This document shows positions 33,641 through 43,500 of a stretch of 64,000 bases of DNA, piece after piece. Source of the DNA: Clostridium simiarum (lineage in GTDB: Bacteria > Bacillota > Clostridia > Clostridiales > Clostridiaceae). The stretch covers positions 1,488,001 through 1,552,000 of the forward strand of contig NZ_JAHLQL010000001.1 of the NCBI RefSeq assembly GCF_018919175.1, written 5' to 3'. Every line of letters begins with the position of its first letter. Within the stretch, counting starts at the first letter, position 1. The notes under the pieces are model-generated. The model did not search any database. It was not told the DNA's origin and worked only from the letters and a program-made list of their open reading frames with translations. A program made the position numbers and the translations under genes.

Positions 33641-36600
33641 TTAATTACATTTTTTACTGTTTTTATTTTTTAGCATTAGCATAACTCCTAGAAGAATGGC
33701 TATACTTCCTATTGTAATCAAAATTTTTGTATTTATAATACTTCCTGTCTTAGGCATAACCTTAGTTGGTTCAGCCCATACTTTTTCTTGTTCATTTTCT
33801 ACAGTAAACTTTTGTATTTCTTGAGAATTAATCTGAGCCATTATAACTTCTTTATTTATTATATATCCCTTAGGTGCTTTGGTTTCCTTAATTGTGTAAA
33901 TTCCATAGTCTACAGCATTAAATCTTGCAATTCCACCTTGGTCACTTATAGCTGTAGCTACTGCATTTCCATCCTTATCATATAAAGTAAACTCTGCTCC
34001 TTGGAGTACATTTCCTTTCATGTCTGTCTTTTTTACTTCAATCGTTCCTTTGATTCTATTATTTTCAACCTCATAGATATAAACTTCACCATCTTTGTCA
34101 ATAGATATTTCTATAATACCTTCTGATGCTTTATATCCTTCTGGAACTCTTGTCTCCTTAATTGTGTACTTTCCATAAGCTATTCTCTCAAAGACTGCAA
34201 TCCCCTCTTCTCCTGACACAGAACTGGCTATGACTTTACCTTCTGAATCATACAATGTGAATTCTGCTCCCTGAAGAGGCTTTTTATCTTGATTTAATTT
34301 CTTAATCTGAATGGTTGCCTTGATTTTAGTATTTGTGATAGTTCCAGCTTCATAAGTCTTTCCATCTTCAGTTATTTCAATGGAAATCTTCTCATTAGAA
34401 ACAACATATCCTTCTGGTGCTTTTGTTTCTTTTATGGTATACTTCCCGTATTCCACATTTTTAAACTCTACTAATCCATTCTTATCTGTTACAGAGGTCT
34501 GGATCACATTTTCTGATAAATCGAAAAGTGTGAATTCTGCGCCTTCAAGATAATTTCCAGTTTCATCGGTCTTTTTAACCTGTATTTTTCCTCTGATTTT
34601 TCTATTCTTTATTGATCCTATTTCATATACCTTACCATCTTCAGTCACTTCAAAGGAAATCTTCTTATCAGAAACAATATATCCTTCTGGTGCCTTTGTT
34701 TCCTTTAGGCTATACTTTCCATATTCCACATTTTTAAATTCTACTAATCCATTCTTGTCTGTTACAAGGGTCTGAACTATATTTTCCGATGAATCCAAAA
34801 GTGTGAATTCTGCTCCTGCAAGTCTTTCACCATTTTCTCCAATCTTCTCAACCTTAATACTTCCTCTAATCTTTGAGTTATACACTGTATATGGATCTGA
34901 TTTTACAACTTCCCCATCTTCGCTAATAGTTGCCTTTAAAACTTCCTTGGAGATAACATACCCTATAGGAGCTTTCGTTTCTTTTATAATGTAATCTCCG
35001 TATTCTACACCTTCAAACTGAACACGTCCATTTTTATCACTTATTGCTGTAGCTAAAGGATTTTTAAAGCTCTTATCAGCATCTTTATAAAGCTTAAATT
35101 CTGCACCTTCAAGTGGATTCTTATCTTCTCCTGTCTTGTAAAATTCTATTGTTCCTTTAATTTTTGTATTAGAAATACTTTCAGGATTTGTTTTTACAAC
35201 TTTTCCATCTTCACTAATAGTTGCTGTTAAAATTTCCTTAGAAAGAAGATATCCTGCTGGAGCTTTTGTTTCTTTTATATTATAATCTCCGTATTCTACA
35301 CTTCCAAATTGAACACGTCCATTTTTATCACTTATTGCTGTAGCCAAAGGATTTTCAAAATTTTTATCACCCTTTTTATAAAGCTTAAATTCTGCACCCT
35401 CAAGGGGCTTTTTATCTTCTCCTGTTTTATAGAACTCTATATTTCCTTTAATCTTTGTATTAGAAAATCTATAGGGATCAGCATGTACAGTAATTCCATC
35501 TTCATTTATACTTGCAGTCAATACCCTACTAGAGAGATAGTATCCTGTAGGTGCTTTTATTTCTTTTATATTGTAGTTTCCGTACTCTACGTCTTGAAAC
35601 TGAACACAGCCATTTTTATCACTTATTGCTGTAGCTAGAGGATTTTCAAAACTCTTATCAGTATCCTTGTAAAGCTTAAATTCTGCTCCCTCAAGAGATT
35701 TTCCACCCTCTCCAGTCTTATAGAATTCTATGGCTCCTTTAATTTTGTCATTAGAAATTGTATAAGGATTGGCAGATACAGTAGCTCCCTCTTCACTAAC
35801 AGTTGCTGTTAAAATTTCCTTAGAAAGAACATATCCTGCTGGAGCTTTTGTTTCCTTTATATTATAATCTCCGTATTCTACATTTTGAAATTGAATACGT
35901 CCGTTTTTATCACTTATGGCTACCCCCAAAGGATCTTCAAAATTCTTATCAGTCTCTTTATAAAGTTTAAATTCTGCACCTTCAAGGGGATCTTCATCTT
36001 CTCCTGTTTTGTAAAATTCTATTGTTCCAGTTATTTTATCATTTTCATAATTATATATAATATTCTTTTTATCTTCCTTATTTTCAATCTGGAATTTATA
36101 AGTTTCGTTGCTTAACTTATATCCTGTTGGAGGAGTTATTTCTCTCACATAATAGTCTATACCAAACTTAAGTTTATTAAATAAGATTTCTCCATCATCT
36201 CCAGTAGGAGCTGAAGTTTTTATCACATTGTGGTATTTATCAAGAAGTTCAAACACTGCTCCTTGTAATTTTTCAGAGTCATCTTTCTTGTCTACTTTTA
36301 TAACCTTAATACTTCCAGTTTCACCAACTCCACCACCACCTGAACCTTGAAATATTACACCAACACCTGATGAAGTTGCTGACTCACTTATTCCTGTTCC
36401 AACAAAGGAAACGGAGTTAGTAAATGGTGACTTTGATTTATTTGTAACATCAGTTCTAAAGGTCAGAAGATAAGCTTCACTTGTTGGACTAGGTAATGTA
36501 AATATGAACTCTCTTTTTACCATATCATATTTTACGCTATTTTCCTCCAAAGTAACTTCTTCTCCTTTTATGAGACTTCCATCTGAATTTAAGATTTGTT

Positions 36601-38872
36601 TATATAATTTTACCGAAGTAGTATCGAGTTCTAGACCTTCTTGAAGTGTATCTGTAATAACAGCATCCTCTAATAATATTTTATTAGAGTTAATGGTCAC
36701 ATTCCAATCAATATAAGAATTTCCTTTAACATAATCTGCATTTTTATATATCAATGTATTTTTTATCTTACCTGTGCCAGTACTTTCTACACCGCCAGGC
36801 ACTAAATCAGTTATTAGCTTTACAGTATTTTTAAATTCTTTCTCTCCATTAGAGTCAAATACAGAAGTATCAGTAATTTTAGTTTTAAAAGTTATTACTT
36901 GCTCCTCTTTAATTTCACTAGGAAAATTATATCTTAATGTTTTTGTTCCTTCATCATAAGAATAGTTTGATGATTCTGCAGGACTTCCATTAAGATTAAC
37001 AGAATTAGGTACAAATTCCTGTCCTTCCTTTATAACATCTGTAAAATAAGCATTTGTAAGAAGCATTTTATTTTTATTAACTACAACCTTCCAGGTAATT
37101 TCTCTTGTAGCATAGTTATACTCTTCACTAGCCTTATTGATAACTTGACTTTGTATATTTTGTGTACCTTGAGAGGTTGAAGGTTTAATATTATCCCCTG
37201 TTAATTTGCTAACATTATAATAGTTTTCATTTCTATTTCCTGCATATACTTTAGGATCTGTTACTTTTGTTTTGAAGGTTATAGTATGAATTTCATTTAC
37301 AGTATCATTGAATTTATAGGTTAATGTTCCAGTTTTCTCTTTATCACTTGAATCTGCCTTTACATAAGTGAAAGCCCCTTCAGAAGTCCCTTTATCAATT
37401 GTGAAAGATCCTTCTACATACTCCTGTCCTACTCTTATGTCATCAGTAACCACTGCATTTTTTATAGCTATCTTATTACCGTTTACAGTAACTTTCCAAG
37501 TAATCTCACCTGTGGCTGGATTGTACCCTACTCCTTGCTTATTAATAATACTAGTAGGCACTCCAACGCCTTTAGTATCTGAAGCATTACCTGGTACCCC
37601 ATCACCAGTTAAAGTTACTTTATTATTATAGGTTTTCCCTGTATTAGAATTAAATGCATCTTCATCAGTTACATCTGTTGAAAATTCAATTTTATGAGGC
37701 TCATTAATTTCACTTGGAAAGGTATATGTGAATTTTTGTCCATTTATAGTGTAATTATCCTTAGTTAGATTTCCATCTATCTTAACACTATCAGGAGTAA
37801 AAGTTAATCCCTGTGGTATATCATCTGTAACTACAGCATTTTCTATATACTGAGCATTATTGTTTACATAAATGGTCCAATTAATTCTCTTAGTTATTGC
37901 ATCATACTTTCCATCTTTTCTAATAAAATCTGTAACTACTTTCACTGATGCTTCATTTGATTCTACAGTAGTTCCATCATGATTAAAGATTGCTTTATTA
38001 TACTCGTATACTGTAGCACCTTCATTTTCAAAGGCTTTTGGATCTGTTACCTTAGTCTTAAAGCTAATTACTTGCTGCCTTTCTATTACATCTTGGAAGT
38101 TATAGATTAGTTTTTTATCCGTACCATCATAGCTATAATTTGTCTCATCTGCATTAGCTCCATTTATTTTAACAGAGCCTGGTACAAATTCTTGCCCCTC
38201 TCTAATGTTGTCTATAATTTGAGCATTATTAACCTTAACATTTTCTGGATTAACTATTACTTTCCAAGTAATTTCATTTTTAGAAGGGTCATAGCTCCCT
38301 TCTTTTTTAACGGAAGCATCAGGGATTTGTGGTTGCTCAAAGTTTACATTAATTGTAACAGGGGCAGAATTTCCTCCAATTTGGAATTTAATAGGTACAG
38401 GGTTATTGTTTCCTATTTTACTCTCATCAAAATAAGTATTCACATAAAAATAACCTGATACATTAGAGTTATGCTCTGCATAATCAGAAAAAACAATGGT
38501 AACATTGCCACTAGTATCTATGGTACAAGTACCAATGTATTCATCGCTATCCTCCAACTTCAGTGGAAAACTCATGTCTTTTATTATCTTTATTTCCTTT
38601 GGTATCTTCATGATATATACATCATCTTTTTTTACTGTAGTTTCATTTGGAATTGCAAAGGTATAATTCAGTTTAACTTCTGAATTCTTGCTGATTGGAT
38701 TTGAATGCTCATTAATTGGATTCCCTTTTCCATCTATTAATGTTATACCTGTAATAAACTGAAATGTACCTGTAAGATCTGTTGCATTAACTTTTACTAT
38801 GGATTCAATGGTTGAAAACTGCAAAAATAAAGCAAGCATCACTGCAATGATAGAAAACTTTTTCTTCCTCAT
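33641..38872 (-). CDS. Cell-wall-anchored multidomain adhesin with CnaB repeats (MPKTG anchor)
   Basis: This 1743-residue protein opens with a signal peptide (FSIIAVMLALFLQFSTIES). An N-terminal non-repeat domain reaches about residue 180. Five related domains then begin near 190, 320, 445, 580 and 710, each with a EITWKVxVN-like strand and AxxTDxIxxGxxF, the collagen-binding/isopeptide type of fold. Nine SpaA/CnaB domains follow from about 850 to 1695. Each has a Lys near EFYKTG or VKKT, a Glu in IKETKAPxGY and an Asn near SNTKI, the trio that forms intramolecular isopeptide bonds. The end has VMPKTGS, a hydrophobic helix and a basic tail (KNKNSKK), a sortase signal with Met in place of Leu. 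No sortase gene lies in the window. It is probably a surface stalk for attachment. Confidence 0.92.
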   Translation of the reverse strand: MRKKKFSIIAVMLALFLQFSTIESIVKVNATDLTGTFQFITGITLIDGKGNPINEHSNPISKNSEVKLNYTFAIPNETTVKKDDVYIMKIPKEIKIIKDMSFPLKLEDSDEYIGTCTIDTSGNVTIVFSDYAEHNSNVSGYFYVNTYFDESKIGNNNPVPIKFQIGGNSAPVTINVNFEQPQIPDASVKKEGSYDPSKNEITWKVIVNPENVKVNNAQIIDNIREGQEFVPGSVKINGANADETNYSYDGTDKKLIYNFQDVIERQQVISFKTKVTDPKAFENEGATVYEYNKAIFNHDGTTVESNEASVKVVTDFIRKDGKYDAITKRINWTIYVNNNAQYIENAVVTDDIPQGLTFTPDSVKIDGNLTKDNYTINGQKFTYTFPSEINEPHKIEFSTDVTDEDAFNSNTGKTYNNKVTLTGDGVPGNASDTKGVGVPTSIINKQGVGYNPATGEITWKVTVNGNKIAIKNAVVTDDIRVGQEYVEGSFTIDKGTSEGAFTYVKADSSDKEKTGTLTYKFNDTVNEIHTITFKTKVTDPKVYAGNRNENYYNVSKLTGDNIKPSTSQGTQNIQSQVINKASEEYNYATREITWKVVVNKNKMLLTNAYFTDVIKEGQEFVPNSVNLNGSPAESSNYSYDEGTKTLRYNFPSEIKEEQVITFKTKITDTSVFDSNGEKEFKNTVKLITDLVPGGVESTGTGKIKNTLIYKNADYVKGNSYIDWNVTINSNKILLEDAVITDTLQEGLELDTTSVKLYKQILNSDGSLIKGEEVTLEENSVKYDMVKREFIFTLPSPTSEAYLLTFRTDVTNKSKSPFTNSVSFVGTGISESATSSGVGVIFQGSGGGGVGETGSIKVIKVDKKDDSEKLQGAVFELLDKYHNVIKTSAPTGDDGEILFNKLKFGIDYYVREITPPTGYKLSNETYKFQIENKEDKKNIIYNYENDKITGTIEFYKTGEDEDPLEGAEFKLYKETDKNFEDPLGVAISDKNGRIQFQNVEYGDYNIKETKAPAGYVLSKEILTATVSEEGATVSANPYTISNDKIKGAIEFYKTGEGGKSLEGAEFKLYKDTDKSFENPLATAISDKNGCVQFQDVEYGNYNIKEIKAPTGYYLSSRVLTASINEDGITVHADPYRFSNTKIKGNIEFYKTGEDKKPLEGAEFKLYKKGDKNFENPLATAISDKNGRVQFGSVEYGDYNIKETKAPAGYLLSKEILTATISEDGKVVKTNPESISNTKIKGTIEFYKTGEDKNPLEGAEFKLYKDADKSFKNPLATAISDKNGRVQFEGVEYGDYIIKETKAPIGYVISKEVLKATISEDGEVVKSDPYTVYNSKIRGSIKVEKIGENGERLAGAEFTLLDSSENIVQTLVTDKNGLVEFKNVEYGKYSLKETKAPEGYIVSDKKISFEVTEDGKVYEIGSIKNRKIRGKIQVKKTDETGNYLEGAEFTLFDLSENVIQTSVTDKNGLVEFKNVEYGKYTIKETKAPEGYVVSNEKISIEITEDGKTYEAGTITNTKIKATIQIKKLNQDKKPLQGAEFTLYDSEGKVIASSVSGEEGIAVFERIAYGKYTIKETRVPEGYKASEGIIEISIDKDGEVYIYEVENNRIKGTIEVKKTDMKGNVLQGAEFTLYDKDGNAVATAISDQGGIARFNAVDYGIYTIKETKAPKGYIINKEVIMAQINSQEIQKFTVENEQEKVWAEPTKVMPKTGSIINTKILITIGSIAILLGVMLMLKNKNSKKCN
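34020..36060 (-). repeat. Tandem coding repeats (CnaB domains 2-9)
   Basis: Units of about 295 bp (domains 2-5, with GEDKxPLEGAEFKLYK and SDKNGRVQF) are followed by units of about 270 bp (domains 6-9, with GAEFTLYD and EYGKYTIKETKAPEGY). Similarity at the DNA level is high enough for recombination to add or remove units. Domain number is therefore likely to vary among strains. Confidence 0.8.
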
Positions 38873-39260
38873 CTTTCCCCTCCTTATAATTTAAATATTG
38901 CCTGGCTATCTTAATGTTCAACAGCCTTTAAAATAAAGATTCACCTATCCAAGTGCTTAAACATATGACGTACATTTAAAACTTTGCAGTGGTATATTAC
39001 TTTGCCATCTCCCTAGTAATATATATTGGTTGCAGATTTTTGCCACAAAAAAGTATAGAAATTTAACCTTAGGGTCGAAATTCCCAATTCTTAATCTTTT
39101 TCCATAACTAAAACAAAAGCTTTGAAAACCTGCACTAGTTAATATATGACATGTACCCAGATATGATTACTGAAAAATAATATAATTTAATTGCAGGTGA
39201 AAGGATTGATGAGACGAATTATGTGATAACTTATTTCTATATGACTAAAGTCAAAAAATA
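38873..39260 (-). other. Long non-coding leader of the adhesin gene
   Basis: The 483-bp gap between the adhesin and the ArsC-like gene holds a terminator at 39261-39292, and the remainder is the adhesin upstream region. It is unusually rich in purine motifs such as GGGAGATGGCAAAG and CTGCAAAG. A 9-bp stem (ATATTACT with AGTAATAT, 38994-39024 region) presents an AGGGAGATGGCAA loop. It may be a structured regulatory RNA, but it matches no riboswitch class I could check. Confidence 0.4.
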
Positions 39261-39292
39261 AAAAAAGCGCCATGTTTTCATGACGCTTTTTT
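39261..39292. terminator. Terminator after the ArsC/Spx-like gene
   Basis: aaaaaagcg.catg pairs with catg.cgctttttt around a tttt loop. It lies 64 nt beyond the stop at 39356. A and T runs flank it on both sides. Confidence 0.85.
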
Positions 39293-39355
39293 ATTTATTC
39301 ATGTTCTAGATATGGGATATAAGAAAATAATTCCTATGTATTTTCATAGATTTCT

Positions 39356-39718
39356 TTATTTAACATTCTGCCACTCTACTTCTTTAAATCCTACTATAAC
39401 AAAATCCTCAGCTATAAGTAATGGACGCTTAACTAGCATACCATTTGTTGATAATATCTCAATTAGTTCATCTTCTCCTGCACTCTTAACCTTTTCTTTT
39501 AAATTCATCTCTCTATAAAGAACTCCACTTGTATTAAAGAACTTATTTACTGGAAGTCCGCTTTTTTCAATCCATTCTTTTAATTCTTGTTTTGTTGGAT
39601 TATTTTCAACTATATGTCTGTCTTCAAAAGTAATATTATTATCTTGTAGCCACTTTTTAGCTTTTCTACATGTAGTACATTTAGGATATTCTAAAAATAA
39701 ATATTTCACTATTTTCAC
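39356..39718 (-). CDS. ArsC/Spx-family thioredoxin-like protein
   Basis: This protein of about 120 residues has the family pattern YPKCTTCRKAKKWL with a CxxC pair near residue 15, NNPTKQELKEWIEKSG, and MLVKRPLL with the conserved Arg-Pro. It is either an arsenate-reductase-like or Spx-like regulator; without ars genes around it and with a CxxC, the Spx/YusI type is a little more likely. The start may be GTG 39718 or the GTG three codons later, which is better spaced from AAGGTG. Confidence 0.82.
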   Translation of the reverse strand: MKIVKYLFLEYPKCTTCRKAKKWLQDNNITFEDRHIVENNPTKQELKEWIEKSGLPVNKFFNTSGVLYREMNLKEKVKSAGEDELIEILSTNGMLVKRPLLIAEDFVIVGFKEVEWQNVK

Positions 39719-39901
39719 ACACCTTAATAATTATTTAGTAGTATAAATTCTTTATCAAATTATAGTATTATTATCAAAAATGTGCAAGTAACCTTTGTTG
39801 AAAATTAATATTTCCCTTAAGCAGATATCACAATTCTATGATTTGATGGTACTTTCCTTACTCTTCCAGTACTCATTTTAACTTAAGAAGATGAGTTTCC
39901 T

Positions 39902-40975
39902 TTAAACCCTATCATGTAATAAATCTAGATCTATTGGATATTTACCATAGGTTTTGGCAGCTTCCATAAACATTTCAACTTTCTCAATTGGAGTATTCAT
40001 TGGAATTTGACAGCCTGTACTTAAAATATACCCCTTTTTAGAATCATAACCTTTTCTAATACACTCTTTCACTGATTTAAAGATATCTTCTCTAGTTCCT
40101 TTATGAATTACATCCACAGGAGGAACATTCCCGGTGATTATAACTCTATCTCCCATTACTTCCTTAGCCTCTTCTAAATCTTCTATATTATCTATGCTGA
40201 AATTAGAAATACCTGTGCCCACAACGTCTTCCCAAATACCCCTACTCTTTCCACAGATATGTATACTAGGAGCACTTCCAGTTTTCTCTTTTATCTTATT
40301 AACATTCTTTTGGAGATAAGGTAAAGAAAATTCCCTAAATTGTTTCGAGCTTATAAGGCTATTAGATGAAACTGGATCAGCAAAACCAATGGATAACCCT
40401 AATTTCGCTACTTCTTCTATATATCTATTGTTGGATTCTGCCACTATTTCCATTAAGGTATGAACTTTTTTAGGATACTTTATCATCCATTTTAACAAAT
40501 TTTCTGTTCCTACTAAAGAAGCTGCAACACTAAAGGGCCCAGACATTGCCGCACCAACATCTACTTCACTTATAAGGGCATCTCTAGTAAGCCTTAAAGC
40601 TTCAATTAAAATTGGTAACTTTCCATCTTTTAATGGATTAACGACTTTAAGAGATTCTATTTCATCTACAGATTTAATAGCTGGTTCCAATAAATATGAA
40701 ATACTATAATCAGGATAACCTACCTTAGACCCCATAGCCTCAGCAACTCCTCTAAGGCTAGTGGAGATTCCTACACTATCATGTCTAAGTCTTCTAAATA
40801 AAGCTATTTCTAAACCTGCCATAAGTTCTGCTGAATGATAATAATCTCTGGCTGTCACTCCAATAAAAGGTACCATGGTAACTCCCATATCAGGTATAGA
40901 TATTATACGATCTATCTCTTCACCTTTAGCAAAAGCATCCATTCTTTCTCTCGGAGTCATCTCTTCCTTTATCAA
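39902..40975 (-). CDS. Uroporphyrinogen-decarboxylase-family methyltransferase (MtaA/MtbA-like)
   Basis: This 357-residue barrel protein belongs to the UroD family. It opens with MTPRERMDAFAKGE and carries HICGKSRGIW near 245 and STGCQIP near 325, which supply the His, Cys and Cys zinc ligands of corrinoid-dependent methyltransferases. It is therefore more likely to move a methyl group from a methylated corrinoid protein than to make haem. No corrinoid protein or second methyltransferase is next to it. The start is the TTG at 40975 or the ATG at the MTPRER, undecided. The 335-bp gap upstream holds only the htpG terminator and AT-rich sequence. Confidence 0.8.
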   Translation of the reverse strand: MIKEEMTPRERMDAFAKGEEIDRIISIPDMGVTMVPFIGVTARDYYHSAELMAGLEIALFRRLRHDSVGISTSLRGVAEAMGSKVGYPDYSISYLLEPAIKSVDEIESLKVVNPLKDGKLPILIEALRLTRDALISEVDVGAAMSGPFSVAASLVGTENLLKWMIKYPKKVHTLMEIVAESNNRYIEEVAKLGLSIGFADPVSSNSLISSKQFREFSLPYLQKNVNKIKEKTGSAPSIHICGKSRGIWEDVVGTGISNFSIDNIEDLEEAKEVMGDRVIITGNVPPVDVIHKGTREDIFKSVKECIRKGYDSKKGYILSTGCQIPMNTPIEKVEMFMEAAKTYGKYPIDLDLLHDRV

Positions 40976-41271
40976 TTAAAGCACTTCCTTTCCAACATAA
41001 AGAATAAACCATTATATTTAATTAACCCATCTAATACTAAATGATTATATACAATATAATGGAATAAGTATAATAGAATTATGTTATAGACAACACACCT
41101 TTAATTAAGTTATTAAATGACTCTCTTTCACCTCACGCTTTTCTTTCCTAATATTGGAAGCTTTTATGGAGTAATATTTATTAGTTTTAATTTCTCTCTA
41201 AAACCATTGAAAAGTTCCTACAAATTTTAATATTTCTTTTAAATTTTGTTCATGTTGAATTTAAAACAAAT

Positions 41272-41308
41272 AAAAGCCTGAAAATCCTTAATAGATTTCC
41301 AGGCTTTT
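41272..41308 (-). terminator. Terminator after htpG
   Basis: aaaagcctg.aaatc pairs with gattt.caggctttt around a seven-base loop. It begins three bases after the htpG stop. Confidence 0.85.
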
Positions 41309-41310
41309 AT

Positions 41311-43191
41311 CTATCTCATTATTTTACATATATTATTTGTAAATTCTACAGGATCAGTTATAGTTAACCCTTCTATAAGTAACGCTTGATTATATAATAA
41401 ATCTGTGTATAACTTAAGCTTATCTTTATCTTTTTCGAAAGCTTCTTTTAATGCCTTAAATACCTCATGATTTATATTTATTTCTAAAACTTTATCTGCC
41501 TTTATATTTTCATTATTAGGCATAGCGTTTAGAATTTTCTCCATTTCAATTGTAAGTTCACCATCGTTTGATAGACACACCGGATGGTTCTTTAACCTTT
41601 TTGATGCTCTAACATCTTTAACTTTATCAGATAAAATATCTTTCATATGTTCAAAAAGTTCTTTATTATCCTTATCATCTGAAGTAGCTGTTGTTTCATT
41701 TTCCTCCATATCTATGCCCAAATCAGCACTTGATACAGATTTGAATTCTTTCTCTTTATACTTCATCAGCATTTTTATAGCAAATTCATCTATATCTTCT
41801 GTAAAGTATAATATTTCATATCCTTTATCTAATACAATTTCTGTTTGTGGAAGTTTTTCAATTCTTTCATTTGATTCCCCTGCAGCATAATAAATGTATT
41901 TTTGATCTTCTGGCATTCTAGAAACATATTCAGCTAAGGTCACCATTTTTTTCTCTTTTGATGAATAGAACATTAATAAATCTTGCAGATCATCTTTATT
42001 ACTTCCAAAATCACTATAAACGCCATATTTTAATTGTGTTCCAAAGGACTTATAAAACTCTTCGTATTTCTCTCTCTCATTTTTTAATATATTTTCTAAT
42101 TCATTTTTTATCTTAGTTTTTATGTTTTTAGCAATAAGTTTTAATTGTCTATCATGTTGTAGTATTTCTCTAGATATGTTAAGAGATAAATCTTCTGAAT
42201 CTACTATACCTTTAACAAATCCAAAGTAGTCAGGTAATAGATCTGCACACTTATTCATAATCAAAACACCATTTGAATATAGCTCTAGACCCTTTTCATA
42301 TTCTTTTGTATAGAAATCATATGGGGTTTTTTCTGGAATAAATAAAATGGCATTATAACTTACAGCACCATCAACACTAGTATGAATATGTTTTATTGGC
42401 TTATCAAATCCATAGTGCTTTTCAGAATAAAAGCTATCATAGTCTTCTTTAGTAAGTTCATTTTTATTTTTTCTCCATATAGGAACCATGCTATTTACAA
42501 TTTGTTCCTCTATATACTCTTCGTATTCTTCTTCACTGCCTTCTTTAAGTTTTTCTGTAGTTATATCCATTTTTATTGGATATCTAATAAAATCAGAGTA
42601 TTTCTTAATTATAGACTTTAATTTGTATTCCTCTAAGTATTCATCAAAAGTTTCATCTTCTGTGTTTTCCTTTATTTTAAGTATAATTTCTGTACCTACT
42701 GAATCTTTTTCACACTCTTCAATGGTGTACCCATCTATACCCTTAGATTCCCACTTGTAAGCTTTATTACTACCAAAAGCTTTACTTATGACAGTAACCT
42801 TATCAGCTACCAAAAAGGCCGAATAGAATCCTACACCAAACTGACCAATTATGTCATATCCTTCTTTTAGTTCAGTTTCTTTTTTAAATTGTAATGAACC
42901 ACTTTTTGCTATAACCCCAAGATTATCATCAAGTTCTTCTTTTGTCATTCCAATACCAGTATCAGAAATTTTTAATACTCTATTTTCCTTATCAGCAACC
43001 ACCTTAATGTAGTAGTTTTCTTTTTCAAAGCTCAAAGAATCATCTACTAATGCCTTATAATAAATTTTATCAATGGCATCGCTAGCATTAGAAATAAGTT
43101 CTCTTAAAAATATTTCCCTATGAGTATAAATTGAGTTAATCATAAGATCTAGAAGCCTTTTAGACTCTGCCTTAAATTCTTTTGTTTCCAA
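41311..43191 (-). CDS. htpG: Molecular chaperone HtpG (Hsp90)
   Basis: This 626-residue cytoplasmic ATP-dependent chaperone is full length. The GHKL ATPase motifs are clear: [13 protein letters not shown] (Glu and Asn of the Bergerat fold), KISDTGIGM and [15 protein letters not shown]. The middle domain has [13 protein letters not shown], and the C-terminal dimer domain ends [12 protein letters not shown] perfect CIRCE operator stands 43 bp upstream, so HrcA should repress it; in Bacillus subtilis htpG is not a CIRCE gene. Confidence 0.96.
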   Translation of the reverse strand: METKEFKAESKRLLDLMINSIYTHREIFLRELISNASDAIDKIYYKALVDDSLSFEKENYYIKVVADKENRVLKISDTGIGMTKEELDDNLGVIAKSGSLQFKKETELKEGYDIIGQFGVGFYSAFLVADKVTVISKAFGSNKAYKWESKGIDGYTIEECEKDSVGTEIILKIKENTEDETFDEYLEEYKLKSIIKKYSDFIRYPIKMDITTEKLKEGSEEEYEEYIEEQIVNSMVPIWRKNKNELTKEDYDSFYSEKHYGFDKPIKHIHTSVDGAVSYNAILFIPEKTPYDFYTKEYEKGLELYSNGVLIMNKCADLLPDYFGFVKGIVDSEDLSLNISREILQHDRQLKLIAKNIKTKIKNELENILKNEREKYEEFYKSFGTQLKYGVYSDFGSNKDDLQDLLMFYSSKEKKMVTLAEYVSRMPEDQKYIYYAAGESNERIEKLPQTEIVLDKGYEILYFTEDIDEFAIKMLMKYKEKEFKSVSSADLGIDMEENETTATSDDKDNKELFEHMKDILSDKVKDVRASKRLKNHPVCLSNDGELTIEMEKILNAMPNNENIKADKVLEININHEVFKALKEAFEKDKDKLKLYTDLLYNQALLIEGLTITDPVEFTNNICKIMR

Positions 43192-43233
43192 TTTAAATCT
43201 CTCCCTTCATGATAAAAAACATGATTTTTATTA

Positions 43234-43260
43234 TTAGCACTCATTATCTTCGAGTGCTAA
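43234..43260. promoter_or_regulatory. CIRCE element (HrcA operator) upstream of htpG
   Basis: TTAGCACTC, nine bases and GAGTGCTAA match the CIRCE consensus at every position. It lies just downstream of the -10 box and will be in the 5' end of the transcript. HrcA binding here should block htpG at normal temperature. Confidence 0.95.
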
Positions 43261-43271
43261 CAGCTAACTTT

Positions 43272-43300
43272 TATATAACATATTTAAAATATTATGTCAA
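43272..43300 (-). promoter_or_regulatory. Promoter of htpG
   Basis: On the minus strand there is TTGACA (43300-43295), 17 nt and TATATA (43277-43272). The CIRCE begins 12 bases downstream, around the transcript start. Confidence 0.85.
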
Positions 43301-43369
43301 CATTTTTTACAAATTTTCCCCTTTCTTTTACCGTTATTAACAATGACTTGAAACCTTAAATTATAAAAA

Positions 43370-43406
43370 AGGATTAAATAAATTTATATAAAATTTACTT
43401 AATCCT
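43370..43406 (-). terminator. Terminator after the ABC transporter pair
   Basis: aggattaa.taaattt pairs with aaattta..ttaatcct, with small bulges. An A-run at 43365-43370 gives U residues on the minus strand. It lies 95 nt after the stop at 43501. Confidence 0.7.
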
Positions 43407-43500
43407 AATTTTATCTCAGTTATTTTGCAAATAATAAAAAATTATTATTAATTACTTATCTTCAAAATATCAAGTTTTTTAATATATAATTAAGCTGATG

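Noticed and set aside
34020..36060. Regular repeats that might suggest a CRISPR array
   Set aside because: Units are 270-295 bp, coding and in frame; they are protein-domain repeats.
34800..38700. Open frames on the plus strand across the adhesin gene, which could suggest antisense genes
   Set aside because: They mirror the repeat-rich adhesin in another frame, lack ribosome sites and have unlikely composition.
38873..39120. c-di-GMP-I or -II riboswitch in the adhesin leader
   Set aside because: GCAAA motifs occur, but the spacing, the P2 hairpin and the receptor elements of the known classes are not there; kept only as an unclassified leader.
39356..39718. Arsenic resistance locus
   Set aside because: Only an ArsC/Spx-like protein is present; there is no pump or ars regulator nearby and the protein has the CxxC seen in Spx types.
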